This document shows positions 1 through 8,043 of a stretch of 46,766 bases of DNA, piece after piece. The stretch spans positions 1-46,766 of the forward strand of contig CAJULA010000001.1 of assembly GCA_910587155.1 (NCBI GenBank). Reading direction: 5' to 3'. The DNA is from an uncultured Lachnospiraceae bacterium. Lineage in GTDB: Bacteria; Bacillota; Clostridia; Lachnospirales; Lachnospiraceae. Under the pieces are notes generated by a model that was given only the letters and a program-made list of their open reading frames with translations, was not told the origin of the DNA and did not search any database. The first letter of the stretch is position 1. The number at the start of each line of letters is the position of its first letter. The position numbers were made by a program, and so were the translations under genes.

Positions 1-54
1 GAGAGCATCTGCCTTACAAGCAGAGGGTCATAGGTTCGAGCCCTATAGGTCCCA
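1..54 (+). tRNA. tRNA-Val (TAC), 5' end cut off by window
   Basis: The window opens inside the D-arm. The anticodon stem TCTGC/GCAGA encloses loop CTTACAA, giving anticodon TAC (valine, GUA codons). A T-arm with GGTTCGAGCC and a 3' acceptor strand ending GGTCCCA follow. The 5' acceptor and part of the D-arm lie upstream of the window. Confidence 0.93.
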
Positions 55-61
55 TATATAT

Positions 62-135
62 GGCGAGATAGCTCAGTTGGCTAGAGCATACGGTTCATAC
101 CCGTAGTGTCGAGGGTTCAAATCCCCCTCTCGCTA
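62..135 (+). tRNA. tRNA-Met (CAT)
   Basis: A complete cloverleaf can be drawn. The acceptor GGCGAGA pairs with TCTCGCT (first pair G-T), the D-loop contains AGTTGGCTA, the anticodon stem TACGG/CCGTA holds loop TTCATAC with anticodon CAT, and the T-loop is TTCAAAT. The discriminator base is A135. It lies 7 bases after the tRNA-Val, so the two are probably one transcript. A CAT anticodon can also belong to tRNA-Ile2 or initiator tRNA; elongator Met is favoured by the general layout but not proven. Confidence 0.92.
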
Positions 136-139
136 TTGC

Positions 140-190
140 AAATAGTTCAGAAAGCTTGTGAAACAAAGCGGTCTGAACTATTTATTTTAT
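140..190 (+). terminator. Intrinsic terminator after the tRNA pair
   Basis: A 12-base inverted repeat (140-151 with 172-183, arms AAATAGTTCAGA and TCTGAACTATTT) is followed by a T-rich run, TTTATTTTATT. It sits right behind tRNA-Met and would end the tRNA transcript. Confidence 0.85.
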
Positions 191-205
191 TCCCACGCGC
201 AACAA

Positions 206-252
206 GCCAAGTGACTGCCTGCAGGCATTTGGCGACTGCCGCGGGCAGTCGC
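206..252. repeat. GC-rich palindrome cluster
   Basis: Two adjacent palindromic units stand out from AT-rich surroundings. The first has GCCAA (206-210) and TTGGC (229-233) enclosing the perfect palindrome TGCCTGCAGGCA (216-227). The second has GCGACTGCC (232-240) and GGCAGTCGC (244-252) around GCG. It has the look of a REP/BIME-type intergenic repeat. No second copy was seen in the window. Confidence 0.5.
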
Positions 253-372
253 AAGCCGGTTGAAGTGCCGCGTTGAAAACCGGGCAGGGGTTACACTTTT
301 TTGGCACCAATCTTACGCAGCTTGATCAGATAAAGGAATAGCGATAAACAATAGAATGAACCATAAACGACG

Positions 373-418
373 AAAGAGTGTAAAATCCGTTGCGCATTTC
401 ATGGATTACACTCTTTTT
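373..418 (+). terminator. Hairpin with T-run, possible terminator
   Basis: AAAGAGTGTAA (373-383) pairs with TTACACTCTTT (406-416), with extra TCC/GGA pairs inside, and runs into TTTTT. No gene is visible between it and the tRNA terminator. It may therefore end a small unrecognised transcript, or be a remnant of a mobile element end. Confidence 0.45.
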
Positions 419-531
419 GTATTGTAAAGAGAACAGGAACAATTGTTTTATATTCTTTTTTCTTTTCAATATGCTTCAGGAAAAGACAACGGAAATGTTG
501 GAAATGTAATATTTGACTGAAAAAAATAAAT

Positions 532-697
532 TTTTCAAAAAGTGTACTTTTTGAAAATTGATCTGTTATATGTAACCGCTACTTATTTTATAATATTTTG
601 CACGGAAAGACAAGCTAAAAATACATTTTCCTGACTTTACCATATAATATATCGGCTGAAAGCCCGTTTTCAAAAAGTACACTTTTTGAAAATGGGC
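532..697. promoter_or_regulatory. 26-base inverted-repeat pair and hairpin in the leader of the TnpB-like gene
   Basis: Copy 1 (532-557) and copy 2 (667-692) are exact reverse complements over 26 bases, separated by 109 AT-rich bases. Each copy is itself a near-palindrome of two 12-base arms around a 2-base centre. Copy 2 is extended by GCCCG/TGGGC (662-666, 693-697) to a 17-bp stem followed by CGTTTTATTTT, so it resembles an intrinsic terminator about 50 bases before the start codon at 749. Possible -10 boxes TATAAT lie at 589-594 and 643-648, without convincing -35 partners. Because the copies can also pair with each other, it could be an attenuator, a double operator or a small MITE. None of these is proven. 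Confidence 0.5.
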
Positions 698-748
698 CGT
701 TTTATTTTATGGAATGATTGCAGAAAGCATTGGATAAAGGGGAGATAA

Positions 749-2068
749 ATGCCATCTGAGATGCTGTGCAGGACTGTCCGTCAGTATAGCAGTACTCCGA
801 TTTCCGGAGAGGATATGAAAAAACTGCTGGAGATTGCGCGGGATTACGGTAAAGTAAAAAATTATGTCTATGACCGTTTCGGAGGTGTGGGCGGCCTGGG
901 CATGTTATATCCCGGCTATACGGTACAGAATAAGATGACTGCCAGTGGTCTGCGGACGGCGCTTGGTCTGCCTTCGGTCTATTTTTACCTGGCTGTTTTT
1001 GACGCACTGCGTGATATCAGATGTCAGTGGACACATACCAGGACGAAAATTTTGCGTCTGACCGGGCAGAACGACAATTTCAGTGAGGATGACAAGCATT
1101 ATCTCCGTTTTTTACTGAGGGTGAACAATGCGTTTGAAGCGGTGTTAAATCAGAAACCCATCGAGCTGCCTGCCCAAATACAGAACCAGTATGAAAAGCT
1201 GGCACATCAGGCAGATACGCAGCGTTTGCATCGTTATCTGTGCAGACAGGTGCGAAAACACCATGCCAGACTGCATACGGACTGTGTCACCGTATTTTCG
1301 GTTTCAGAGCGGGCTTATCGCTATGGAGAGCACGGGATTTACCTTGCAATCAAAGAGAAGAGACGGCGGATTTTTGTGCCTCTGACAGATAACAATCAAT
1401 ATACATGTCAGCTTTCCATAAAGCTGTATCCCGGTGAGCAGCGCCTGGAAATCGCGGTGCCGCTTGCGGTAAGTGCCAGAAAATATAAGGATTATGTAAA
1501 TCAGGTGGCGATTGCGCCGGGGATGTATACCATGCTGACGACAGACAGTGGACATAAGTATGGAGAAGCGTTTGGCGTCCGGCAGTCACAATACACAAAG
1601 TGGATCTGGGAGCGGAACAAAAGCTATTGCCGCAACAGAGAGGATAATCCGGGACGCAGCAAATATGCGGCACAAAAGAAGCGTCTGGAAGATCGTCTGC
1701 ATGGTTATATCAATCAGGAACTGAACCGTTTTTTGTCTGAGGAAAAGCCGAAGGTTATTTATCTGGCAAAACTGCCCGGGACGGGTTCTGGCGGCGGCAG
1801 AAGGACTAACCGCGCAGCTGCGATGTGGCAGAGAGGGTATCTGCGCAGGCGACTGGAATGGAAATGCCGGCAACAGTCGGTAGAGATTGTGGAAGTGCTG
1901 GGAAATGGGATCAGCAGAGAGTGCAGTCATTGCGGCGGGACGGGAAGCAGGAAAAAAGGAATCTTTACTTGCAGCATATGCGGCGCTGCCCTGGATGAAA
2001 AGACCAACACGGCGGCGAATGTCAGAAAGCGTGCTGCCAGTGGGAAAATAATAAAGAAAAGATCATAA
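749..2068 (+). CDS. TnpB-family protein, predicted nuclease-dead (TldR-like)
   Basis: 439 aa, a normal TnpB length, starting at an ATG with AAAGGGGAG four bases upstream. The C-terminal half follows the TnpB order: RuvC-I region around residues 253-276 (VAIAPGMYTMLTTDSG), RuvC-II around 336-343 (VIYLAKLP), a four-cysteine zinc finger (C392, C395, C408, C411) and a RuvC-III-like motif DEKTNTAAN at 416-424. By eye alignment to canonical TnpB motifs (GIDLG, IxxEDL, DRDxNAAxN), the three catalytic acids are replaced by A256, A340 and K418, though D416 and E417 remain close by. No tnpA and no paired transposon ends are visible. Known TnpB-like nuclease-dead repressors (TldR) are RNA-guided DNA-binding regulators. 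That role here is inferred. Some TnpB clades have relocated catalytic residues, so loss of nuclease activity needs an alignment. Confidence 0.8.
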   Translation: MPSEMLCRTVRQYSSTPISGEDMKKLLEIARDYGKVKNYVYDRFGGVGGLGMLYPGYTVQNKMTASGLRTALGLPSVYFYLAVFDALRDIRCQWTHTRTKILRLTGQNDNFSEDDKHYLRFLLRVNNAFEAVLNQKPIELPAQIQNQYEKLAHQADTQRLHRYLCRQVRKHHARLHTDCVTVFSVSERAYRYGEHGIYLAIKEKRRRIFVPLTDNNQYTCQLSIKLYPGEQRLEIAVPLAVSARKYKDYVNQVAIAPGMYTMLTTDSGHKYGEAFGVRQSQYTKWIWERNKSYCRNREDNPGRSKYAAQKKRLEDRLHGYINQELNRFLSEEKPKVIYLAKLPGTGSGGGRRTNRAAAMWQRGYLRRRLEWKCRQQSVEIVEVLGNGISRECSHCGGTGSRKKGIFTCSICGAALDEKTNTAANVRKRAASGKIIKKRS

Positions 2069-2180
2069 AAGCGGCTGTCAGGATAACTCATGGCGATGAA
2101 CCGTGATTTTACCGGAAGGACCGGACAGCAGCTTATGATAGAAAAACAGAAACGGCCTTGGGAGGCAGATAAGCTGCGCA

Positions 2181-2345
2181 TTGGATAGGCCAGGACCTTG
2201 TGAACATATCTGTCCGTGCGGTCGGATTACTTATATCCGGGCTGTTTGTGGATGGGTGTGACGTAGCGGGGAGCGAAGCGGCAATAGCCGCATCATCTCC
2301 TGTTCTGACAGGAAGATGACCAATATATCTTATATCATTTGACAA
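2181..2345 (+). ncRNA. Structured region downstream of the TnpB-like gene, candidate guide RNA
   Basis: The gap 2069-2545 has no convincing gene. It holds stacked hairpins: GCGGC-AATA-GCCGC (2278-2291) and TCATCT-CCTGT/ACAGG-A-AGATGA (2293-2319), after a GC-rich stretch. Guide RNAs of TnpB and TldR proteins usually lie at or just after the 3' end of the gene, so the position fits. The exact ends and the guide segment cannot be read from sequence alone. If the scaffold ends at the second hairpin, the guide would start near 2320. Confidence 0.3.
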
Positions 2346-2354
2346 AGCCGCAGA

Positions 2355-2412
2355 GATTGGCAGGACATAAAAGAATAGAAAAATTTCTCTGTTTTTTTAT
2401 GTTCTGCCAGTC
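2355..2412 (+). terminator. Long 25-bp hairpin between the TnpB-like gene and the glycan operon
   Basis: Bases 2355-2379 pair with 2388-2412 with four G-T wobbles and an 8-base loop. The right arm contains seven consecutive T. A second, overlapping stem CTGCC/GGCAG (2404-2408, 2419-2423) is followed by ATTTTAT. It could end the upstream transcript, or the two stems could be alternatives. The remainder of the gap up to 2545 is AT-rich with no clear promoter call. Confidence 0.4.
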
Positions 2413-2545
2413 CTGTCAGGCAGATTTTATCGAAGGAATAAAGTATATATACCATATTTAATATATATTCCCGCGGGTAATGAGTCAGGAGCCGTGCCTG
2501 CACGGACAGATGAGAGTGCAGCGGGGGATTTGATTATTCTGAGAT

Positions 2546-5134
2546 ATGGGGAGTCGAAATAAGGCGATGAGAAGAGCGCAGAAAGAACAGGCGGAGAACC
2601 TGATCAGTTTGCTTGATCAGGCACATGAGGAGATCAGAAAGGCGGTCAGAGACGGCCAGGAAAAGATGGCGTCGGACTTGCTCTCGCAGTGTCAGGAAGG
2701 CGCCATCAGCCTGGGCGACCTGATCGAAAAGACAGAAGGAGAGGGATTTTCGACAATAGCATTGCTGGAGGATTATTGTGAGCTTGTCTATCAGATTCAT
2801 CAGGCAGTAATGCAGGGAGGAAGCGCAGATATCAACAAAGGTTACAAAAATCTCCGTAAGTGTCTGATCAGGATTGAAAACAGTGTGCGCAGCGATATCA
2901 GGGTGCGCCGGGAAGTGGTGTTTCTGCCCTATAAAGCGTCTATGTGGGATTCCCTGGAAAGCATCTGGAAAGCGGCTGGGGAAGATCCGGACTGTGATGC
3001 CTATGTGATTCCGATCCCCTATTATGATAAAAATCCGGATGGGAGCTTTCGCGAGCTGCATTACGAAGGCGGTGAGTACCCGGACTATGTACCGGTGATC
3101 TGGTATCAGGACTATGATTTCCAGGCGCGCAGACCGGATATGATCTATATCCATAATCCTTATGATGACTGCAATTATGTGACGAGTGTCCATCCGTCTT
3201 TTTATTCGTCCGTGTTAAAGCAGTATACAAATTGTTTAGTATATATACCTTATTTTATATTGGGGGAACCGGACCCGGATCAGGAGGAGACGCTGGAAAA
3301 TCTGGAGCATTTTGTCACTCTGCCGGGGGTATACAATGCGGACAAAGTGGTCGTACAGTCCGAGGCCATGCGGAAGGTCTATATTAAAATTCTTACAAAG
3401 GAAGCCGGGGAACATACAAAAAATCTCTGGCGGGAAAAGGTGCTGGGGCTTGGATCTCCGAAGTATGACAAAGTGGCAGAAACGGATCGAAAGAACCTTA
3501 TGATACCGGACGACTGGAGAAAAATCATAGAAAAACCGGACGGAAGCCGGAAAAAAATCGTCTTTTATAATACAAGCGTGGTGGCGCTGCTGGAGCACAA
3601 TGAGAAGATGCTGGAGAAGATGCGCTATGTATTTGGCGTGTTCCGGGAGAACCAGGAGGAGGTGGCACTGCTGTGGAGACCTCATCCGCTGGTGAAGGCG
3701 ACGATCGAGTCGATGCGGCCGGCGCTCTGGGGAGAGTATGAGAAGCTGCTCGCCTGGTATCAGGCGCAGGGATTTGGGATCTATGATGATACGGCTGATT
3801 TAAACCGGGCCATCGAGATCAGTGATGCGTATTATGGGGACGCCAGCAGTGTGGTGCAGTTGTATCAAAAGACAGGGAAGCCGGTGATGATGCAGGATGT
3901 GTCTATTGACATTTCAGATATAGGGGATACTGTCAAAAGCAGGGCTTCCTTAATGTGGAGTGGCAATTGGTGGATAGATCAAAATAGAGCATGGTTTGTA
4001 AGTGCAAGATTAAATATATTATATTGTGTTGATTTAAAAACAAAAAAATGTGAATTTATGACAGAGATACCATTTCCTGAGTCAGGGCGTTTTCGTGCGG
4101 CACCCAGATGCATAAAGTATAATGATAATATTTTTTGCATTCCGGATCAAGGAGAATGTATTTGGGTATATAACGAAATATCAGATGCTCTGATGAAAAT
4201 CGACATTAACAATCCGGATCAAGTCAGATTAGAAATGATTTTCTGGAAAGTATATGGCAGTAATATATATATTGTATCAGAAGGATTACATCATTTATTT
4301 GAAATAGATATGGTATCACAAAAAATTGTAAATTGTGAGGTACTTGCAGAAGAAGATAAAATTGTCAGACGGGTAATGGTAGATATGGTACTTTACAATC
4401 TTTCTGCCGAAACCAATCAAATACGTTGTTTTGATTTAAAAAGTAAAAAACAATATATATACAATTTAACTGACATATGTGAAAAGGTTAATACAATATG
4501 CTTTGACGGTGAAAAATTTTGGATAAGTGGATACAGTAAAAAGTTGTATGTTTGGCGTGAAAAAGAAAATACAATTAATGTAATAAAAGAGTTTCCAGAA
4601 GGGTTTGGGATTTATAATTTTGACGTAAATGCAAAAGAAATTCTGGATTGTCAATCAGATTCTTACGATTTTCCGGTATTTTCATATTCAGTAGAGGCGG
4701 GAGGATATATTTGGTTTATTCCCTACTTATCAAATAAGATTTTATATGTGGAGAAAGATACATATGTTGTTAGAGAATTAGAAATAGAAAATGAAATCGA
4801 AACAAGAAAAAGTTTAATGGAAAGGCATGTTATTGAGGGAAAATATATATTGGAATATATAAGAGAAAATCGGTACATTGGAATTTATTCGCAAAAAAAC
4901 CGGAATTTTATTGAGATTGATTCTTTAAAATTAAGGGTAACCAGGAAATTTTTTTGTTTTAGTCATGATTGTTATAGTAAGATGCTAAATGTCGTCGGGA
5001 GGATATTAAACGAAAACGATATATTTGGTTTAGAGGATTATTTTGCAGGATTATTGGGAGCGAGTGGGGATGAAGATGTAGAAAATAGCGCAAATGTTGG
5101 TTGTAATATTTTTGGAAAAATAAAAAAGTGTTGA
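2546..5134 (+). CDS. GT-B transferase, CDP-glycerol-transferase-like, fused to a beta-propeller-like domain
   Basis: 862 aa, the first gene of the glycan operon. Residues 1-110 are helical and charged. Residues 115-455 look like a GT-B transferase of the CDP-glycerol glycerophosphotransferase type: WRPHPL near 378, and GDASSVVQLYQKTGKPVM, matching the donor-site DYSS...KP pattern of TagF-like enzymes. Residues 465-830 show repeated hydrophobic/aromatic blades (for example WIDQNRAWFVS, KYNDNIFCIPD, DGEKFWISG) like a propeller. Base composition changes abruptly from GC-balanced to AT-rich at about 3906, at the domain junction, suggesting a recombinational fusion. The substrate is unknown. The start at 2546 has only a weak ribosome site; ATG 2567 is an alternative. 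Confidence 0.72.
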   Translation: MGSRNKAMRRAQKEQAENLISLLDQAHEEIRKAVRDGQEKMASDLLSQCQEGAISLGDLIEKTEGEGFSTIALLEDYCELVYQIHQAVMQGGSADINKGYKNLRKCLIRIENSVRSDIRVRREVVFLPYKASMWDSLESIWKAAGEDPDCDAYVIPIPYYDKNPDGSFRELHYEGGEYPDYVPVIWYQDYDFQARRPDMIYIHNPYDDCNYVTSVHPSFYSSVLKQYTNCLVYIPYFILGEPDPDQEETLENLEHFVTLPGVYNADKVVVQSEAMRKVYIKILTKEAGEHTKNLWREKVLGLGSPKYDKVAETDRKNLMIPDDWRKIIEKPDGSRKKIVFYNTSVVALLEHNEKMLEKMRYVFGVFRENQEEVALLWRPHPLVKATIESMRPALWGEYEKLLAWYQAQGFGIYDDTADLNRAIEISDAYYGDASSVVQLYQKTGKPVMMQDVSIDISDIGDTVKSRASLMWSGNWWIDQNRAWFVSARLNILYCVDLKTKKCEFMTEIPFPESGRFRAAPRCIKYNDNIFCIPDQGECIWVYNEISDALMKIDINNPDQVRLEMIFWKVYGSNIYIVSEGLHHLFEIDMVSQKIVNCEVLAEEDKIVRRVMVDMVLYNLSAETNQIRCFDLKSKKQYIYNLTDICEKVNTICFDGEKFWISGYSKKLYVWREKENTINVIKEFPEGFGIYNFDVNAKEILDCQSDSYDFPVFSYSVEAGGYIWFIPYLSNKILYVEKDTYVVRELEIENEIETRKSLMERHVIEGKYILEYIRENRYIGIYSQKNRNFIEIDSLKLRVTRKFFCFSHDCYSKMLNVVGRILNENDIFGLEDYFAGLLGASGDEDVENSANVGCNIFGKIKKC

Positions 5135-5142
5135 GGAATATA

Positions 5143-6246
5143 ATGCGAGTCGTACTTTTAATAAATGCTGACAGTATTTTTTGTAAGGAATATGTAGAGT
5201 ATGTTCTTTTCGGAAAGTATGAAACTTTAATTGTGTCCAGAGTTAATACTCAATACCGTCAATATTATAGGGAAAATGGCATTAAAGTATTATGTTATTC
5301 GAATATAGAAAAACTGGTTGAAAAATTAGAAAAGAAAATATGTAGTGATGATATTTTTCATGTTCATTATGTAAATATTCAAGATCTCAGGAAACTATGG
5401 AGGTTTTGGTTAAAGTGTAGAAAACGTATTTTATCATATTGGGGAAGCGATTTGCTGCGTGTTCCGACCAGACAGATATTGGCTACTTTGCCATTTCTGT
5501 ATAGTGCAGATTCTATAACAGTCATAAATAAAGAAATGCGTCAAAAATTAAAAAAATATATGTGTAGGGTAAAATGGAGACATATAAAATGTTTAGATTT
5601 TGGAAATTCCACTCTTGATAAGATTGATGAGGTATCAGTTCAGATGTCTTCTGAGAAATGTAAGGAATATTTAGGGTTGGACTCAAAAAAAGTGATTATT
5701 TCGGTGGGTTACAATGCTATTCGTGAGCAACAGCATCTTGAAATGATGCGGGAAGTAGTAAAGCTTCCAAAAGAACTTATTGATAAGGCGTTTTTTTTGT
5801 TTCATTTTGGTTATGGTGCGAAGGATGATGTGTATATAAGTCAGTTGACATCTTTTTTGCATGAAAAAAATGTCCCATATAAAATTATTACAGAATTTAT
5901 GGATAAAGAAGATATAGCTGTTTTACGATTGTGTACAGATATATTTTTGTATGGACAGACTACAGATGCCTTATCTTGCAGTGTGATTGAGCATTTATAT
6001 GCAGGGGCTATCTTGGTGAAGCCAGTGTGGCTGGATTATTTGGAATTGAAGAAAAAAGGGATTAAATACTACGAATATGTACGATTTAATGAACTTTCTT
6101 CATTGCTTGCACAATTGATATATAAGAAACCTTCTAAAATAAATAGAGGATTGAAAGAACATAAAATACTCAGAAACTTGAGCTCGTGGGACAGACTTTC
6201 AAGCAAATGGTTATCGTTGTATATGGAGGAAGCGAATGGTAAATAA
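5143..6246 (+). CDS. Glycosyltransferase, GT4-like
   Basis: 367 aa. ATG 5143 is chosen because GAGGA lies five bases before it, inside the stop of the preceding gene; a GTG at 5128 in the same frame is less likely. The protein has GT-B character: an N-terminal Rossmann strand (MRVVLLINADS), HVHYVN and SYWGSDLLR in the first half, and a C-terminal donor region with TTDALSCSVIEHLYAGAILV. It is AT-rich like its neighbours to 14.9 kb. It probably adds one sugar of the operon's glycan; donor and acceptor are not readable. Confidence 0.75.
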   Translation: MRVVLLINADSIFCKEYVEYVLFGKYETLIVSRVNTQYRQYYRENGIKVLCYSNIEKLVEKLEKKICSDDIFHVHYVNIQDLRKLWRFWLKCRKRILSYWGSDLLRVPTRQILATLPFLYSADSITVINKEMRQKLKKYMCRVKWRHIKCLDFGNSTLDKIDEVSVQMSSEKCKEYLGLDSKKVIISVGYNAIREQQHLEMMREVVKLPKELIDKAFFLFHFGYGAKDDVYISQLTSFLHEKNVPYKIITEFMDKEDIAVLRLCTDIFLYGQTTDALSCSVIEHLYAGAILVKPVWLDYLELKKKGIKYYEYVRFNELSSLLAQLIYKKPSKINRGLKEHKILRNLSSWDRLSSKWLSLYMEEANGK

Positions 6247-7165
6247 GGAAAGACGTATATGGTTGAAAGGTAATATTTTAAAAATCCATGAAGCAAAGAT
6301 TAATGTTTTGTCTCCGACTGCCCAGTTTGGGGCAAATGTATTCGAAGGCATCCGTTGTTATTGGAATGAGACACTCAATCAGTTGTATGCATTCAGATTA
6401 GATGATCATTATTGTCGGTTGCAAAATTCGGCAAAACTTTTTCGATTACAATGTCCTTACTCAGTGTCAAAGATGAAAGAGTATTTGATAGAAACAATTA
6501 AGGCGAATGAGTATCAGGAAGATATAGCGGTACGCCAGATGCTATTTGTCGATGGTTTTGGAAGCTGGTTCTCAACAGAACCAGTGGAAATGTTTATCTC
6601 TCCGGTGGAAAAGAAAAGAGTAGCGCATCCAATAGAGAAAGGAAAAAAGGTATGTATCAGCTCATGGGAAAGAATCAGCAGTCGGGATATATCACCAAGG
6701 GTAAAAGTAGGCGCTAATTATATTAATAGCAGATTGGCTAAATTGGAGGCAATAGACCGCGGTTATGATGATGCGTTGTTTTTAAATAAACAGGGATTCC
6801 TATCAGAAGGAACCGGATCCTGTTTTTTTATGATAAAGGGTAATTCTCTTATTACACCTATGCTGACTGATTCTATATTAGAAAGTATTACACGTGATAC
6901 AATAAAAAAGCTTGCACATAGTGAATTGAATTTGGAAGTAGTAGAACGTAATATAGACCGTATGGAATTATATATTTGTGATGAAGCTTTTTTATGTGGC
7001 TCTGCAGTTGAAATTGTACCAATTATTCAAATAGATAATTATTTCGTTGGAAATGGAAGACCGGGGAATGTGACTCAAGAAATACATAAGTTATATTTGG
7101 ATGTTGTGACAGGGAAAATAGATAAATATATGGATTGGTTGACACCAGTGTATGAAGTGAAATAA
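6236..7165 (+). CDS. Class IV PLP aminotransferase, branched-chain-aminotransferase-like
   Basis: 309 aa, overlapping the previous gene by 11 bases, with GGAGG before the ATG. Family hallmarks of IlvE-type enzymes are present: FGANVFEGIRCY near residue 31, the PLP lysine K157 in VKVGANYINS, FLSEGTGSCFF near 189, and the GSAVEIVPI loop near 257 (E. coli IlvE has Lys159 and GTAAE at the same places). It would transfer an amino group between glutamate and a 2-oxo acid, forming an L-amino acid. As neighbour of an aldolase and a decarboxylase it probably serves a dedicated biosynthesis rather than general isoleucine/valine synthesis. This last point is inference. Confidence 0.85.
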   Translation: MVNKERRIWLKGNILKIHEAKINVLSPTAQFGANVFEGIRCYWNETLNQLYAFRLDDHYCRLQNSAKLFRLQCPYSVSKMKEYLIETIKANEYQEDIAVRQMLFVDGFGSWFSTEPVEMFISPVEKKRVAHPIEKGKKVCISSWERISSRDISPRVKVGANYINSRLAKLEAIDRGYDDALFLNKQGFLSEGTGSCFFMIKGNSLITPMLTDSILESITRDTIKKLAHSELNLEVVERNIDRMELYICDEAFLCGSAVEIVPIIQIDNYFVGNGRPGNVTQEIHKLYLDVVTGKIDKYMDWLTPVYEVK

Positions 7166-7207
7166 TAATCCTGGAGTGTATAATAATCAGAAAAAGGGGA
7201 AAGAAAT

Positions 7208-8038
7208 ATGCCGTTAAAACTGATGTATATAACAAATAAGCCGAGAATAGCAAAAATAGCAGAAAAATACCATGTGGACAGAATTTGGGTTGATTTGGAA
7301 AAACGAGGAAAGATTGAGCGGCAATATGGAAGAAATACGGTAATCTCCACTCATACATTAGAAGATATAAGTGTTATTAGAAACAGTATATCCACTTCAG
7401 AACTATTAGTAAGAGTAAATCCTATTTATGAGGATTCCAAGAGAGAAATTAATGAATGCATTCAAAGAGGCGCTGATATCATCATGTTGCCGTTTTTTAC
7501 AAAGAAAGAGGAAGTAGAGATATTTCTTGATATTGTAGCTGGCAGAGCAAAAACTCTTTTGTTAGTTGAGACAATCGGTGCAGAGAAGAATTTAGATGAA
7601 TTCCTTGAATTACAGGGTATAGATGAGGTTCATATCGGATTAAATGACCTACATATTCAATATAAACTCAAATTTATGTTTGAGTTGCTAGCCAATGGAA
7701 AAGTAGAAGAAATTTTACGAAAGGTTAAGGATTATCATATCCCTTATGGCTTTGGGGGGATAGCACGTTTGGATGAAGGAATGTTGCCTGCCAGACATAT
7801 TATTGCAGAACATTATCGTTTAGGATCGACTATGGCAATTCTTTCCAGAAGTTTTTATGATTCCTGGATTGCTAATGATTATGAAGAAATTGAACGGGTA
7901 TTTAAATTCGGAGTTGAGGAAATCAGAGAGTATGAAAACCGTTTAAAAGATGAAACAGAGAGTTTTTTTGAAAATAATAGACTGACAGTGACAAGAGAAG
8001 TTCAGGAAGTACTAAATCATTTGCAGGGGAGACAATAG
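7208..8038 (+). CDS. HpcH/HpaI-type aldolase (citrate lyase family)
   Basis: 276 aa TIM-barrel protein with GGGGAAAG before the ATG. Motifs of the HpcH/HpaI/CitE fold are visible: IWVDLEKRG near residue 26, LLVRVNP near 72, GADIIMLPFF near 91, LLLVETIGA near 117, IGLNDLH near 140 and GSTMAILSRSF near 206. These enzymes split or condense pyruvate or acetyl-CoA with an aldehyde using a divalent metal held by Glu and Asp; E119 and D144 are candidates. The adjacent aminotransferase could aminate a 4-hydroxy-2-oxo acid product. The actual substrate is unknown. Confidence 0.78.
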   Translation: MPLKLMYITNKPRIAKIAEKYHVDRIWVDLEKRGKIERQYGRNTVISTHTLEDISVIRNSISTSELLVRVNPIYEDSKREINECIQRGADIIMLPFFTKKEEVEIFLDIVAGRAKTLLLVETIGAEKNLDEFLELQGIDEVHIGLNDLHIQYKLKFMFELLANGKVEEILRKVKDYHIPYGFGGIARLDEGMLPARHIIAEHYRLGSTMAILSRSFYDSWIANDYEEIERVFKFGVEEIREYENRLKDETESFFENNRLTVTREVQEVLNHLQGRQ

Positions 8039-8043
8039 AAAAG

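Noticed and set aside
1..135. tRNA genes as an integration site (attL) of an island
   Set aside because: Plausible by position, but no integrase and no direct repeat of a tRNA 3' end was found elsewhere in the window.
702..1007. Minus-strand reading frames opposite the TnpB-like gene and many other antisense frames through the window
   Set aside because: Low-complexity, Cys/His/Pro-rich translations without ribosome sites or domains; shadows of the real plus-strand genes.
749..2068. Intact IS200/IS605-type transposon
   Set aside because: No tnpA, no recognisable paired ends, and the catalytic positions look substituted; only the TnpB-like protein is supported.
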